From assembly GCA_004554425.1 (NCBI GenBank), contig SFMI01000095.1:1-6820 (forward strand): DNA of 6,820 bases. Reading direction: 5' to 3'. The translations under genes and the position numbers were made by a program. The stretch is from Candidatus Saccharimonadota bacterium (GTDB taxonomy: Bacteria; Eremiobacterota; Xenobia; Xenobiales; Xenobiaceae). Below the pieces are notes generated by a model that was given only the letters and a program-made list of their open reading frames with translations, did no database searches and was not told the origin of the DNA. Within the stretch, counting starts at the first letter, position 1, and every line of letters starts with the position of its first letter. This document shows, in pieces, positions 1-6,022 of this stretch.

Positions 1-653
1 CCACGGTAACTTTCAATAAAATCGGCATAGTCACCAGTTTGTACAAAACAAATATCCTGGCTTTCTTGCTTATGAGCTGTAACTAGTCCATATTCATCGG
101 CATAAGCTCGCACTTCTTCTTTAGTAAGGCTTCCCAAAGGAAACTGACTGTGGGCCAGCTGTTCCTGATTTAAAAAATAAAGAACGTAACTTTGATCTTT
201 ATGACTATCAACACCTTTACTTAAAGTGTACCTCTTTTTATTTTCATCGTACCCTAAGCGCACATAATGGCCAGTAACAATATAATCGCAATCCAATTCG
301 CAAGCTCGTTGGTAAAGCTTTTTAAACTTAAGGTAGCGATTGCAATCTATGCAAGGATTGGGAGTAAAGCCTTTTTCGTAAGCACAAACAAAAGGCTCAA
401 TCACTTTTTCCTTAAAATTTTCCGCAAAATTAACTACGTAATAAGGAATATCTAAACGCGTAGTGACACTGCGAGCGTCGTCAACATCAGACAGGGAGCA
501 GCAAGATTTTTCGCGGCTCACTCCCACATCTTCATTATCAAACAATTTCATAGTGACGCCGATACAATTGTAACCGGACTTTTGCATAAGCAGAGCGGCT
601 ACGGAGCTATCAACTCCTCCGCTCATGGCAATTAAAGCATTTTTTTGAGTCAT
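1..653 (-). CDS. mnmA: tRNA-specific 2-thiouridylase MnmA (C-terminus beyond left edge)
   Basis: MnmA makes the 2-thio group of s2U34 in the wobble position of Lys, Glu and Gln tRNAs: it adenylates the uridine and transfers persulfide sulfur in the cytoplasm. The translation starts MTQKNALIAMSGGVDSS, with the PP-loop SGGVDSS at residues 11-17. The catalytic cysteine is in NPCIDCN (Cys101), and the second, persulfide-carrying cysteine is Cys202 in ESQDICFV. Also visible are CCSLSDVDDAR, GHYVR and DQSYVLYFL, all typical of the family. About 217 codons are present of a usual 350-380, so the C-terminal barrel region is outside the window. The ATG lies 15 nt after the stop of the upstream membrane-protein gene, with only a weak purine stretch (AGAAAG, 11 nt upstream). 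This suggests cotranscription and perhaps translational coupling. No cysteine desulfurase gene is in view. The identification is secure. Confidence 0.97.
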   Translation of the reverse strand, partial: MTQKNALIAMSGGVDSSVAALLMQKSGYNCIGVTMKLFDNEDVGVSREKSCCSLSDVDDARSVTTRLDIPYYVVNFAENFKEKVIEPFVCAYEKGFTPNPCIDCNRYLKFKKLYQRACELDCDYIVTGHYVRLGYDENKKRYTLSKGVDSHKDQSYVLYFLNQEQLAHSQFPLGSLTKEEVRAYADEYGLVTAHKQESQDICFVQTGDYADFIESYR

Positions 654-668
654 ATTTGCAGCAACTTT

Positions 669-1748
669 CTATTGCGCCTTAAGGCGACGTAAAACATCTT
701 CATATTTTTCGGCGCTACGGCTGAAACTAATATTGAGCAAAGCTTCAGCTTCTCCAGCCTCTTTTTTGACTTGTTCAAGTTCTTTGCCTTTAAGCTTAGT
801 TTTGGCCAGCGCTTTGGCTACTTCGTTGTTGTAAGTTTTGCGCAACAAATCAGCGCTCACTTTTATAGTTTGCTGGACAGCTCGCAATTCAGCCTCATTG
901 TCGCCAGAGACAGAAAATTTTTGGGCATTGGCATCACAATCAAAAATGGGTTTAGTATCAGCACGGTAGCGATCTAACACTTCAGCAGCGTACATATATT
1001 GATTTACCAGAAAATCACGTTTAATTTCGTGAGATACGCCGCTTTTGTAAGCAGTAGATACTTCTAATGGCTTTCCTTTGAAATAAGGAGCAAAAGGAGC
1101 CTTAGGCAATTCCTCGGAGGCTAAAAATAAATCTGACTCAGATATATTTTCTGAGGAGTTTTGCTCTTTAGGCTCAGAAATATCGACCGAAGGCTGGGCC
1201 TTTTCTTTTTCAATTGGATGAGAGAACTCGTTGTTGTTTAATTTTTCAGCAGAAGAAGCAATTTGTTTGGGCATTTCTGACGGCTGAGCCACTTTAGAAG
1301 CAGATTGTTCGGATGTAGGCTCAGCTGAGCTCAATTTTTGAGGCTGAGTCAATTCACGCTGAACTTGAGAAGACGAAGAATCAATTTGCGACTTAACTTC
1401 CGGAGGCAGCATACCATGCGGAGCCATTTTTTTATCGTCATTTATGGGAAAAGTTTGTTCGGATGGAGAAGCCAAAAATACACGCATATCCGGTCCCATA
1501 ACACGATTTCTGGTAGCTAGCCAATAGCCGATATTAGCCAAAACCAATACAATCAAAAATACCGAAAACCAATCGATAGGTTCTTTGTGCGCAGCCTCTT
1601 GACGGCTATTGGATTGGAGCTCAACCTTATTATCTGTAAGCTCAGACGTCATCGCCTTTCCTTGTGTTGAGCTATCGACAGAGGCCTCCTCCACCTGTTC
1701 TGCCGTCGTTCTTCTTTCTAATTCTTCGCTGCTCATATACTCCACCAT
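669..1748 (-). CDS. Single-span membrane protein with C-terminal QYMYA domain (paralogue of the 2910-3914 product)
   Basis: I do not recognise this 359-aa protein as a named family. Residues 1-57 are polar and acidic. Residues 58-77 form one clear transmembrane helix (IDWFSVFLIVLVLANIGYWL). Residues 95-215 are a Ser/Glu/Gln/Pro/Lys-rich, probably disordered linker. Residues about 216-359 are a predominantly helical, charged domain beginning with the motif VNQYMYA (248-254). The C-terminal domain resembles that of the 2910-3914 product (V-N/S-QYMYA, then a later SA-x-x-L helix), so the two are paralogues. Topology is uncertain: Arg80, Arg82 and Arg89 follow the helix, so the positive-inside rule does not clearly favour an external C-terminus. 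The start is ATG at 1748. An AAGGAG lies 21 nt upstream, which is too far for a normal Shine-Dalgarno. An alternative ATG at 1736 (Met5) has GGAG only 3 nt before it. The gene lies 35 nt after the radical SAM gene and 15 nt before mnmA. No enzymatic motif is visible. A scaffold or substrate role is only inferred. Confidence 0.85.
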   Translation of the reverse strand: MVEYMSSEELERRTTAEQVEEASVDSSTQGKAMTSELTDNKVELQSNSRQEAAHKEPIDWFSVFLIVLVLANIGYWLATRNRVMGPDMRVFLASPSEQTFPINDDKKMAPHGMLPPEVKSQIDSSSSQVQRELTQPQKLSSAEPTSEQSASKVAQPSEMPKQIASSAEKLNNNEFSHPIEKEKAQPSVDISEPKEQNSSENISESDLFLASEELPKAPFAPYFKGKPLEVSTAYKSGVSHEIKRDFLVNQYMYAAEVLDRYRADTKPIFDCDANAQKFSVSGDNEAELRAVQQTIKVSADLLRKTYNNEVAKALAKTKLKGKELEQVKKEAGEAEALLNISFSRSAEKYEDVLRRLKAQ

Positions 1749-1783
1749 AAAAACAAACGCCGCTTTTTTCTCCTTCGCAATAG

Positions 1784-2887
1784 CTATTCCCGCCTATAAT
1801 TGCAGTTTGCCTCTTGTTTTCTCCATTCATAAGGTGCAGGTAAACCAAAAATTTCTCCATTGTAAAGCTTACTCATAATTTTAAGAGAATACTGGCAACA
1901 TCCTGAACAACTATCTGCAATTTTTCTGGCTTGACATACTTTTTCACTTTGCCAAACATCGGCAAAATTTTGAAACATCAAATTGCCAAGCACTTCTTGC
2001 CTAATACCGCAAGTAACCAAACTACCGTCGGGCATAATATAAATGGTGTTACGATTGGCTCGACAAGCAAAACGCTTATAGTCACAACTTTCTAAAGCTT
2101 GATCATAAAGGCCAAGGACAGTCCTTTTCAACAATAAAGCCTCTAAAAAAGAAAAACCTTCTTCCTGTAGATAAATGCTTTCCAGACGATGACGGAAATC
2201 GACAAGATCATCTATTAACGCTCTGGAATCTTCCGGACGCCCTGGTTCTAAAAAAGGCGCCACCCAAAAACCAGGAATAAAATTGAGTTTTTCACGACGG
2301 CATATATCCAAAATCCAAGGTAAATCCTTGATTGTTTCATTATTTACATTGTAATTGACGCCAATTGTAAACCGGCGCTGTCGCATAATAGGCAAAAGCG
2401 CCTCCAAAGTGGTCATAGTCTTGTCGAAACAACCTGGACATCCACGCAACTTATCATGTATAGCTCCTTTTCCTTCTAAAGAGAGGCGCAAATGCAAACC
2501 GGGACGGCCGCAGCGTTTGGCAAACTCTACCATACGCTCAGTCATAGTGCCGTTAGAAATGATAGTTAAACAATAAGGGTTATGCCTTTTTTGCAAATGA
2601 GAGACAATTTCAGCACAATCAGTACGTAGAAATGGCTCACCTCCACTAATTTTTACGATATCCAAACTCGGCAAATTATCGATAAGGCGTAAAAAATCAC
2701 TGGTACGAGCCTGTTTGAAACGCTCTTTTTTCCAAACGCTACACATAACGCATTTGAGATTGCATTTCCAAGAGAGCATAAGGTGAGCCATTTTGGGCGC
2801 AGTAACCAGCCCCAATTGATTGGCTCTGATAGATCTTAAAACAGACCAAGCCATCTTGGCCAAGCTGAAGCAGCGTTCTAAAGACAT
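1784..2887 (-). CDS. Radical SAM/SPASM (twitch) domain enzyme
   Basis: This 367-aa protein is a radical SAM enzyme. The cluster-binding motif CxxxCxxC is Cys42-x3-Cys46-x2-Cys49 (WKCNLKCVMC). It is followed by the SAM-binding SGGEP at 81-85, IISNGT at 109-114 and LRLSLEG at 133-139. The C-terminal part has SPASM/twitch features: Cys275, then a PDG segment with G-x4-C (Gly288 to Cys293), then LGNL and FADVW, and finally CSGCC (Cys327, Cys330, Cys331). This is probably enough for one auxiliary Fe-S cluster. Known relatives mature peptides or proteins (sulfatase-maturing enzymes, RiPP maturases) or act on small molecules. The substrate here cannot be read from sequence. An extra CxxC (Cys150-Cys153) replaces the usual RG-x-PG-x-F context. 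The gene starts 22 nt after the Ala-rich membrane-protein gene, with AGGAT 11 nt before the ATG, and is followed 35 nt later by the paralogous membrane-protein gene. No RiPP recognition domain or short precursor peptide is evident. Confidence 0.93.
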   Translation of the reverse strand: MSLERCFSLAKMAWSVLRSIRANQLGLVTAPKMAHLMLSWKCNLKCVMCSVWKKERFKQARTSDFLRLIDNLPSLDIVKISGGEPFLRTDCAEIVSHLQKRHNPYCLTIISNGTMTERMVEFAKRCGRPGLHLRLSLEGKGAIHDKLRGCPGCFDKTMTTLEALLPIMRQRRFTIGVNYNVNNETIKDLPWILDICRREKLNFIPGFWVAPFLEPGRPEDSRALIDDLVDFRHRLESIYLQEEGFSFLEALLLKRTVLGLYDQALESCDYKRFACRANRNTIYIMPDGSLVTCGIRQEVLGNLMFQNFADVWQSEKVCQARKIADSCSGCCQYSLKIMSKLYNGEIFGLPAPYEWRKQEANCNYRRE

Positions 2888-2909
2888 TAAACTTTTGTAT
2901 CCTAAACGA

Positions 2910-3914
2910 TTATTTGGACAATCTGGCTGTTTGAGCTTTTTTCTCTAAACCGCAAGCTTTTTCATAAATAGTAATGCCCTTGCCAAGATCTCCACGTTGA
3001 AAACAGCGCTCAGCTTCTTGGGCCAACTTTTCTTTGTCTTTTATCTTACTAGTTTTAAATTTCGCACTAAAAAATTGTTGCAACATCTTAGCAGAAGTTT
3101 CGGCAGCTTGTTTAACTAAAAGATCATCGGCACCGTTGCCACTTTGGGCAGCTTCTTGGGCTTGCTTATCCAATTTGTCAATATAGCTTACATCTATGCC
3201 AGCAAAAGATAAATAATCGCGAGCATACATATATTGACTGACAATAATATCCTTTTGCAAGCTGGGATTACTCACTTGACGATAAATAGGAGGTTCCAAT
3301 AGAGCCAGCTCTTGGTCACTGAGCTTTACTTCATCAATAGGCTCGTCTTGGCGCTCTTCCGACTTGGGCCCGGTAGGCTTTTTAGCCGCTGGAGGACGCT
3401 TACTCTTGTCCACAATTTCACCTTGAGCCGTTTTATGTGGTTGTGTAACAACACGCTGCTGCGGCTCTGAAGGCCGCTTGCCCAGTTTTGGAGTGACAAA
3501 ATATCCCCAACATCCGATAGCCGCAATCAACACAGAGGCAATTAAAGCCATACTTATTACCGACTTGCTGCTTTCTCTACTTTTGGCCGCAGATGTAGCA
3601 GCTTCGGCAACAGGAGCAGCAGTTTCGGCAGCAGTAGCAGCGGCTTCAGCGGCTGGCGTGGCAGTTTCGACGGCAGGCGCGGTAGTTTCGGCGGCAGGCG
3701 CGGTAGTTTCGGCGGCAGGCGCGACGGCGTCGGCAACAGGAGCAGCAGTTTCGACAGCAGTAGCAGCGGCTTCGGCAACAGAAGCAGCAGCTTCGGCGGT
3801 GGGCGTAGCAGTTTCGGCGACAGGCGCTTTGGTTAAATCAGTTGTAGCGACGTCGGAGGCAGCTGCCTCAGGGCTTGCAAGTGCTTTCAGTTGATTCTTC
3901 TTCCGTTTTGCCAT
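2910..3914 (-). CDS. Single-span membrane protein with Ala/Pro heptad-repeat arm and C-terminal QYMYA domain
   Basis: This 334-aa protein is of unknown function. It has a basic N-terminus (MAKRKKNQLK). An Ala/Glu/Thr/Pro-rich arm follows at 32-108, made of eleven consecutive seven-residue repeats with consensus [VA]AE[TA][AT]AP. One transmembrane helix lies at about 118-140 (SVISMALIASVLIAAIGCWG). A basic, Pro-rich linker occupies 141-195. The helical C-terminal domain starts with VSQYMYA (225-231). The last 40 residues (about 295-323) read like one TPR-type helical hairpin (A-x3-CF-x-RGD ... IYEKA). The C-terminal domain pairs with that of the 669-1748 product, so the two arose by duplication. 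Basic residues flank the helix on both sides, so the side of the membrane is ambiguous. The arm looks like a flexible Ala/Pro spacer, as in TonB-like or H1-like linkers, but that is analogy only. The start is supported by a strong GGGAGG 7 nt upstream of the ATG. The gene lies 126 nt after the PP-loop gene and 22 nt before the radical SAM gene. Confidence 0.87.
   Translation of the reverse strand: MAKRKKNQLKALASPEAAASDVATTDLTKAPVAETATPTAEAAASVAEAAATAVETAAPVADAVAPAAETTAPAAETTAPAVETATPAAEAAATAAETAAPVAEAATSAAKSRESSKSVISMALIASVLIAAIGCWGYFVTPKLGKRPSEPQQRVVTQPHKTAQGEIVDKSKRPPAAKKPTGPKSEERQDEPIDEVKLSDQELALLEPPIYRQVSNPSLQKDIIVSQYMYARDYLSFAGIDVSYIDKLDKQAQEAAQSGNGADDLLVKQAAETSAKMLQQFFSAKFKTSKIKDKEKLAQEAERCFQRGDLGKGITIYEKACGLEKKAQTARLSK
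3591..3821 (-). repeat. Eleven tandem 21-bp units encoding a seven-residue Ala/Pro repeat
   Basis: In the reading frame of the 2910-3914 gene, residues 32-108 divide without gaps into eleven seven-residue units: VAETATP, TAEAAAS, VAEAAAT, AVETAAP, VADAVAP, AAETTAP, AAETTAP, AVETATP, AAEAAAT, AAETAAP, VAEAATS. At DNA level this is a degenerate 21-bp tandem repeat. The best-conserved copies lie around 3660-3725, where neighbouring units are nearly identical. The stretch is more GC-rich than its surroundings and keeps other frames open, producing spurious overlapping ORFs. Such repeats can expand or contract between strains without breaking the frame. Confidence 0.9.
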
Positions 3915-4040
3915 CAGTCAGCCTCCCTGAGCGTACAAATTCCCATACTTGCGCATTTTGCGTGCTTTCTAAACTTTAGCGGCAATACCCTGTCTAAGCT
4001 TATTTTTCCCAATAGCATAAACTATTATCTGCACTAAATC

Positions 4041-5006
4041 TTAAGCTCTTATCAGAGAGCGGCCATCTCTAGATAGACTTTCATGATCGAATAGCGGAAC
4101 GGTATTGGGAAATTTTTTTAAAGCTATGCTAGGAATTCTGGCTCCCTCGGCAATTAGGCGCCGCTCTTCCCTATCATCGAGTAATGGACCATCAGGTCCA
4201 TATTTCGACCATTCGTCAGCATTTAGGCGCCGCAAGGACTCAATCCGCTCTTCGATATCAAAAATTCCGCGTGCTGCCAAGTTGGCATAAATAAGTTCTT
4301 CTACTATAGGGGCACGATCTTTAATAAAAGACGTCACCTGGCGTCGATCTATTTGAGGATGAATTTCAAAGCAAATATCTAGATGATGCATAGCAATTCC
4401 TAAAAGACATGGCGGTTGTACTCCCATGGCTATTTTGCGAAAGCGCCACCCTGGCCAAATATTAAATTGCTTGTAAATATCTCTCTCTTCTTCTTTTTCC
4501 ATATGCCATTCAGATAAAGGTACTCTATACAAAAGACCAAATCGAGCATAAATTTCTCTTCTGCCTCGACAAGTTTCTGGCAAACCGACAGCTGCAAAAT
4601 CGCTGCCTCTGGGAGTATATCCCCAAATAGTGGAAGGCACCATGTTCTCTAAACAATAGCAAATCATGTGCACATCCATAGCCAAGCAACAACCTAAGCA
4701 AACAAAAAAATTGCTGCGGCCATATTTTTCATATGTTTTCCAACAATCTTCAACTACCAAACGCTTAAATTCTTTTTTTACGTGAGCATAGTGATGGAAA
4801 ACTCGTTCTGTTCCCAAATGTTGACGCAAATCACGCACATGTTTAAGCGGCCAAGAAATGAAAATATGACCGAAATCGTGTTGAGCTGTAATTAAATGAA
4901 TTTTACCTTGAGAATAAAACCTGCCGAAAATAAAAGCCAACAGAGTAGAATCGAGACCGCCCGAGTAGCCAATTGCAAAAGATTTTTGCCTTGCTTCCTG
5001 ATTCAA
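4041..5006 (-). CDS. PP-loop ATP pyrophosphatase-like protein, cysteine-rich
   Basis: This protein of about 321 aa carries the N-type ATP pyrophosphatase signature GYSGGLDST at residues 13-21. It follows a strand (KSFAI) at the N-terminus, as in adenylating enzymes such as MnmA, QueC, LarE, TtcA and NAD synthase. A cysteine cluster, VCLGCCLAMD (Cys103, Cys106, Cys107), and later Cys146 and Cys200 (in QPPCLLG) could bind zinc or an Fe-S cluster or carry sulfur. I cannot assign it to a named family. A role in sulfur or nitrogen transfer is inference from the fold. The start is unusual. The frame is open back to a TGA at 5096-5094 but has no ATG or GTG before the PP-loop. The best in-frame start is TTG at 5006, with GGAAAG 15 nt upstream. 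A better Shine-Dalgarno and ATG at 5097 lie one frame away. The gene is first in the minus-strand run and divergent from the UshA-like gene. Confidence 0.86.
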   Translation of the reverse strand: MNQEARQKSFAIGYSGGLDSTLLAFIFGRFYSQGKIHLITAQHDFGHIFISWPLKHVRDLRQHLGTERVFHHYAHVKKEFKRLVVEDCWKTYEKYGRSNFFVCLGCCLAMDVHMICYCLENMVPSTIWGYTPRGSDFAAVGLPETCRGRREIYARFGLLYRVPLSEWHMEKEEERDIYKQFNIWPGWRFRKIAMGVQPPCLLGIAMHHLDICFEIHPQIDRRQVTSFIKDRAPIVEELIYANLAARGIFDIEERIESLRRLNADEWSKYGPDGPLLDDREERRLIAEGARIPSIALKKFPNTVPLFDHESLSRDGRSLIRA

Positions 5007-5046
5007 AATATATATGCCGCACTTTCCATAGGTCAGAATGCTAAAA

Positions 5047-5097
5047 TTATGGCAAAAAACGCCATTTTTCAGAGACTTTTCGGCCTTCGCACCTCAT
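5047..5097 (-). other. Short ORF with strong ribosome binding site upstream of the PP-loop gene
   Basis: On the minus strand a GGGGAG (5109-5104) sits 6 nt before an ATG at 5097. This frame encodes 16 residues (MRCEGRKVSEKWRFLP) and stops at a TAA. It may be a translated leader. It may also be the true N-terminus of the PP-loop protein, since a one-base loss or +1 slip in the T6 run at 5059-5054 joins the two frames into a 351-aa protein. A second short frame, MESAAYIF (5029-5003), ends in a TGA that overlaps the TTG start. Translation of either short ORF is unproven. Confidence 0.35.
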
Positions 5098-5118
5098 CAC
5101 AGTCTCCCCTTTTAGGCT

Positions 5119-5149
5119 TTATGCATTACAATCAAAATTGTAAAGTCAA
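5119..5149 (-). promoter_or_regulatory. Possible promoter with 19-bp spacer for the PP-loop operon
   Basis: Reading the minus strand, TTGACT (5149-5144) matches five of six bases of a sigma-70 -35 element. CATAAA (5124-5119) matches four of six of a -10 element. The spacer is 19 nt and is almost exactly filled by the dyad at 5126-5143. A long spacer holding a dyad is the arrangement of MerR-type promoters. No MerR-type gene is in the window and the -10 is weak, so this is tentative. Confidence 0.25.
5126..5143. promoter_or_regulatory. Candidate operator: perfect 7-4-7 inverted repeat in the divergent region
   Basis: TTACAAT, then CAAA, then ATTGTAA forms a perfect inverted repeat of 18 bp. 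It lies in the 198-nt region between the divergent PP-loop and UshA-like genes, about 61 nt before the ATG of the latter. The size and symmetry fit a dimeric regulator site that could control both directions. The regulator is not identified. Confidence 0.45.
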
Positions 5150-5204
5150 ATACAAGAGAAATGCCCTTAAAGGCTAAAATGTAAAAGTCACGAAAAGGAG
5201 CGGT

Positions 5205-5936
5205 ATGAGTAAAGCTAAAGTTTCATGGCAGCCTTCCAGCAAACTGGAGATACGTTACACGAGCAATATCGGCGGAGAGTTAGAAGCTCTGCCCTACTTG
5301 GCCACAGTCATTAAGCAACAGCGAGCCCAATGCCCCGATATGTTGCTCTTTGATACTGGCTCTTTCAGCGGACCAGGTTGCCCAGGCCCCAATTCTGGTG
5401 AACCACATGTAAAAGTGTACAACCATTTGCAATACACTGCCGTCGTACCCGGTCGAGCCGAAGCTATGGATACCAAGGCTCTCAAAAAAATGGCTCGTAT
5501 GGCTAATTTTCCTTTTTTGGCCACAAACTGGCGCGGCATAGGCGAAGGTGACTATTTTACTAATCGCCAAGTGATTGAACGCGGTGAAGAAAAGATTGTT
5601 ATTTTGGGTATGGCTTGTCCGGAAACTCCCAAAGATACCGAAACAGTACCAGCCACTCAAGCTTTAGATGAAGCTTTAAAAGGCTTTGACCCAGCTGACA
5701 CTGTCGTAATTATTCTTTCTCAATTGGACGGAAACCAGAATTTAGCTTTAGCTAAACATGGTAATTTCACAAAAGTGATTATTGGCGGCGTAACCATTGC
5801 TGGCTTGGATCAAACTATGAGCGTAGGGAACTCCTTAATTGCTCCTGCTTCCGACGGCCCCAAAAGTTTAGGCAGTCTCACCGTCAATTTAGGTGGCAAT
5901 TTGAAAGTCAATAAAGAAAAAGAGTCAGCTGAATAA
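5205..5936 (+). CDS. UshA/5'-nucleotidase-like metallophosphoesterase-fold protein lacking metal ligands
   Basis: The order of conserved segments in this 243-aa protein follows the N-terminal domain of UshA-type 5'-nucleotidases, but the metal ligands are gone. YTSNIGG (18-24) stands where HTNDxHG is expected. FDTGSFSG (49-56) replaces DxGDxxxG. PGRAEAMD (82-89) replaces GNHEFD. LSQLDGNQN (171-179) replaces LSHLG. IGGVTIAG (193-200) replaces GGHTH. Structural segments remain, such as FPFLATNW (102-109), KIVILGMACPET (130-141) and the SLGSLTVNL strand (221-229). It is therefore probably a pseudoenzyme or repurposed fold rather than a phosphatase. There is no signal peptide and no C-terminal nucleotide-binding domain, so it is probably cytoplasmic. 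Cys59 (GPGCPGP) and Cys138 stand out. I recall UshA-like Cys/Sec protein families being named in databases but cannot verify a match. AAGGAG lies 4 nt before the ATG. It is transcribed alone and followed by a terminator hairpin. Confidence 0.8.
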   Translation: MSKAKVSWQPSSKLEIRYTSNIGGELEALPYLATVIKQQRAQCPDMLLFDTGSFSGPGCPGPNSGEPHVKVYNHLQYTAVVPGRAEAMDTKALKKMARMANFPFLATNWRGIGEGDYFTNRQVIERGEEKIVILGMACPETPKDTETVPATQALDEALKGFDPADTVVIILSQLDGNQNLALAKHGNFTKVIIGGVTIAGLDQTMSVGNSLIAPASDGPKSLGSLTVNLGGNLKVNKEKESAE

Positions 5937-5961
5937 ACATTTTTACCTATAAAATATAATG

Positions 5962-6005
5962 AGCCCTTGCAACTTCTTTTCAACAAAAAGGCTGCAAGGG
6001 CTTTT
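5962..6005 (+). terminator. Rho-independent terminator hairpin between convergent genes
   Basis: AGCCCTTGCA (5962-5971) pairs perfectly with TGCAAGGGCT (5993-6002). The top of the hairpin is extended by CTTTT/AAAAG (5976-5980 with 5986-5990), and a T-rich tail follows. It lies 25 nt after the stop of the UshA-like gene. On the other strand it follows galE, and the AT-rich sequence there may let it work in both directions. A second small AT-only dyad, TTTACTTT-T-AAAGTAAA, lies at 6003-6019. Confidence 0.85.
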
Positions 6006-6022
6006 ACTTTTAAAGTAAAGTT

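Noticed and set aside
267..455. 62-codon plus-strand frame
   Set aside because: It lies antisense to mnmA, which is certain from its motifs.
1784..2887. RiPP biosynthesis cluster with a short precursor peptide
   Set aside because: No short precursor-like ORF with a leader and repeated core, no transporter and no recognition domain was found around the radical SAM gene. The membrane proteins are the only candidate partners visible.
3326..3778. Other minus-strand frames across the repeat and linker, rich in Leu/Pro/Lys/Arg
   Set aside because: They are out-of-frame readings of the same repeat, nested within a gene that has a strong ribosome binding site and recognisable domain layout.
3478..3894. 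Open frame on the plus strand encoding a 138-aa Ala/Ser/Val-rich protein
   Set aside because: It is antisense to the Ala/Pro repeat of the 2910-3914 gene. The 21-bp periodicity keeps it open, and it has no independent coding evidence.
3918..3956. 12-residue frame (MRKYGNLYAQGG) just upstream of the Ala-rich membrane-protein gene
   Set aside because: It contains that gene's Shine-Dalgarno and stops 3 nt before the ATG, but has only a weak ribosome site of its own. It could be a coupling leader, but there is too little evidence to annotate it.
5280..5660. Minus-strand frames opposite the UshA-like gene
   Set aside because: They lie wholly antisense to a gene with recognisable fold motifs and a good ribosome binding site, and show no family signature.
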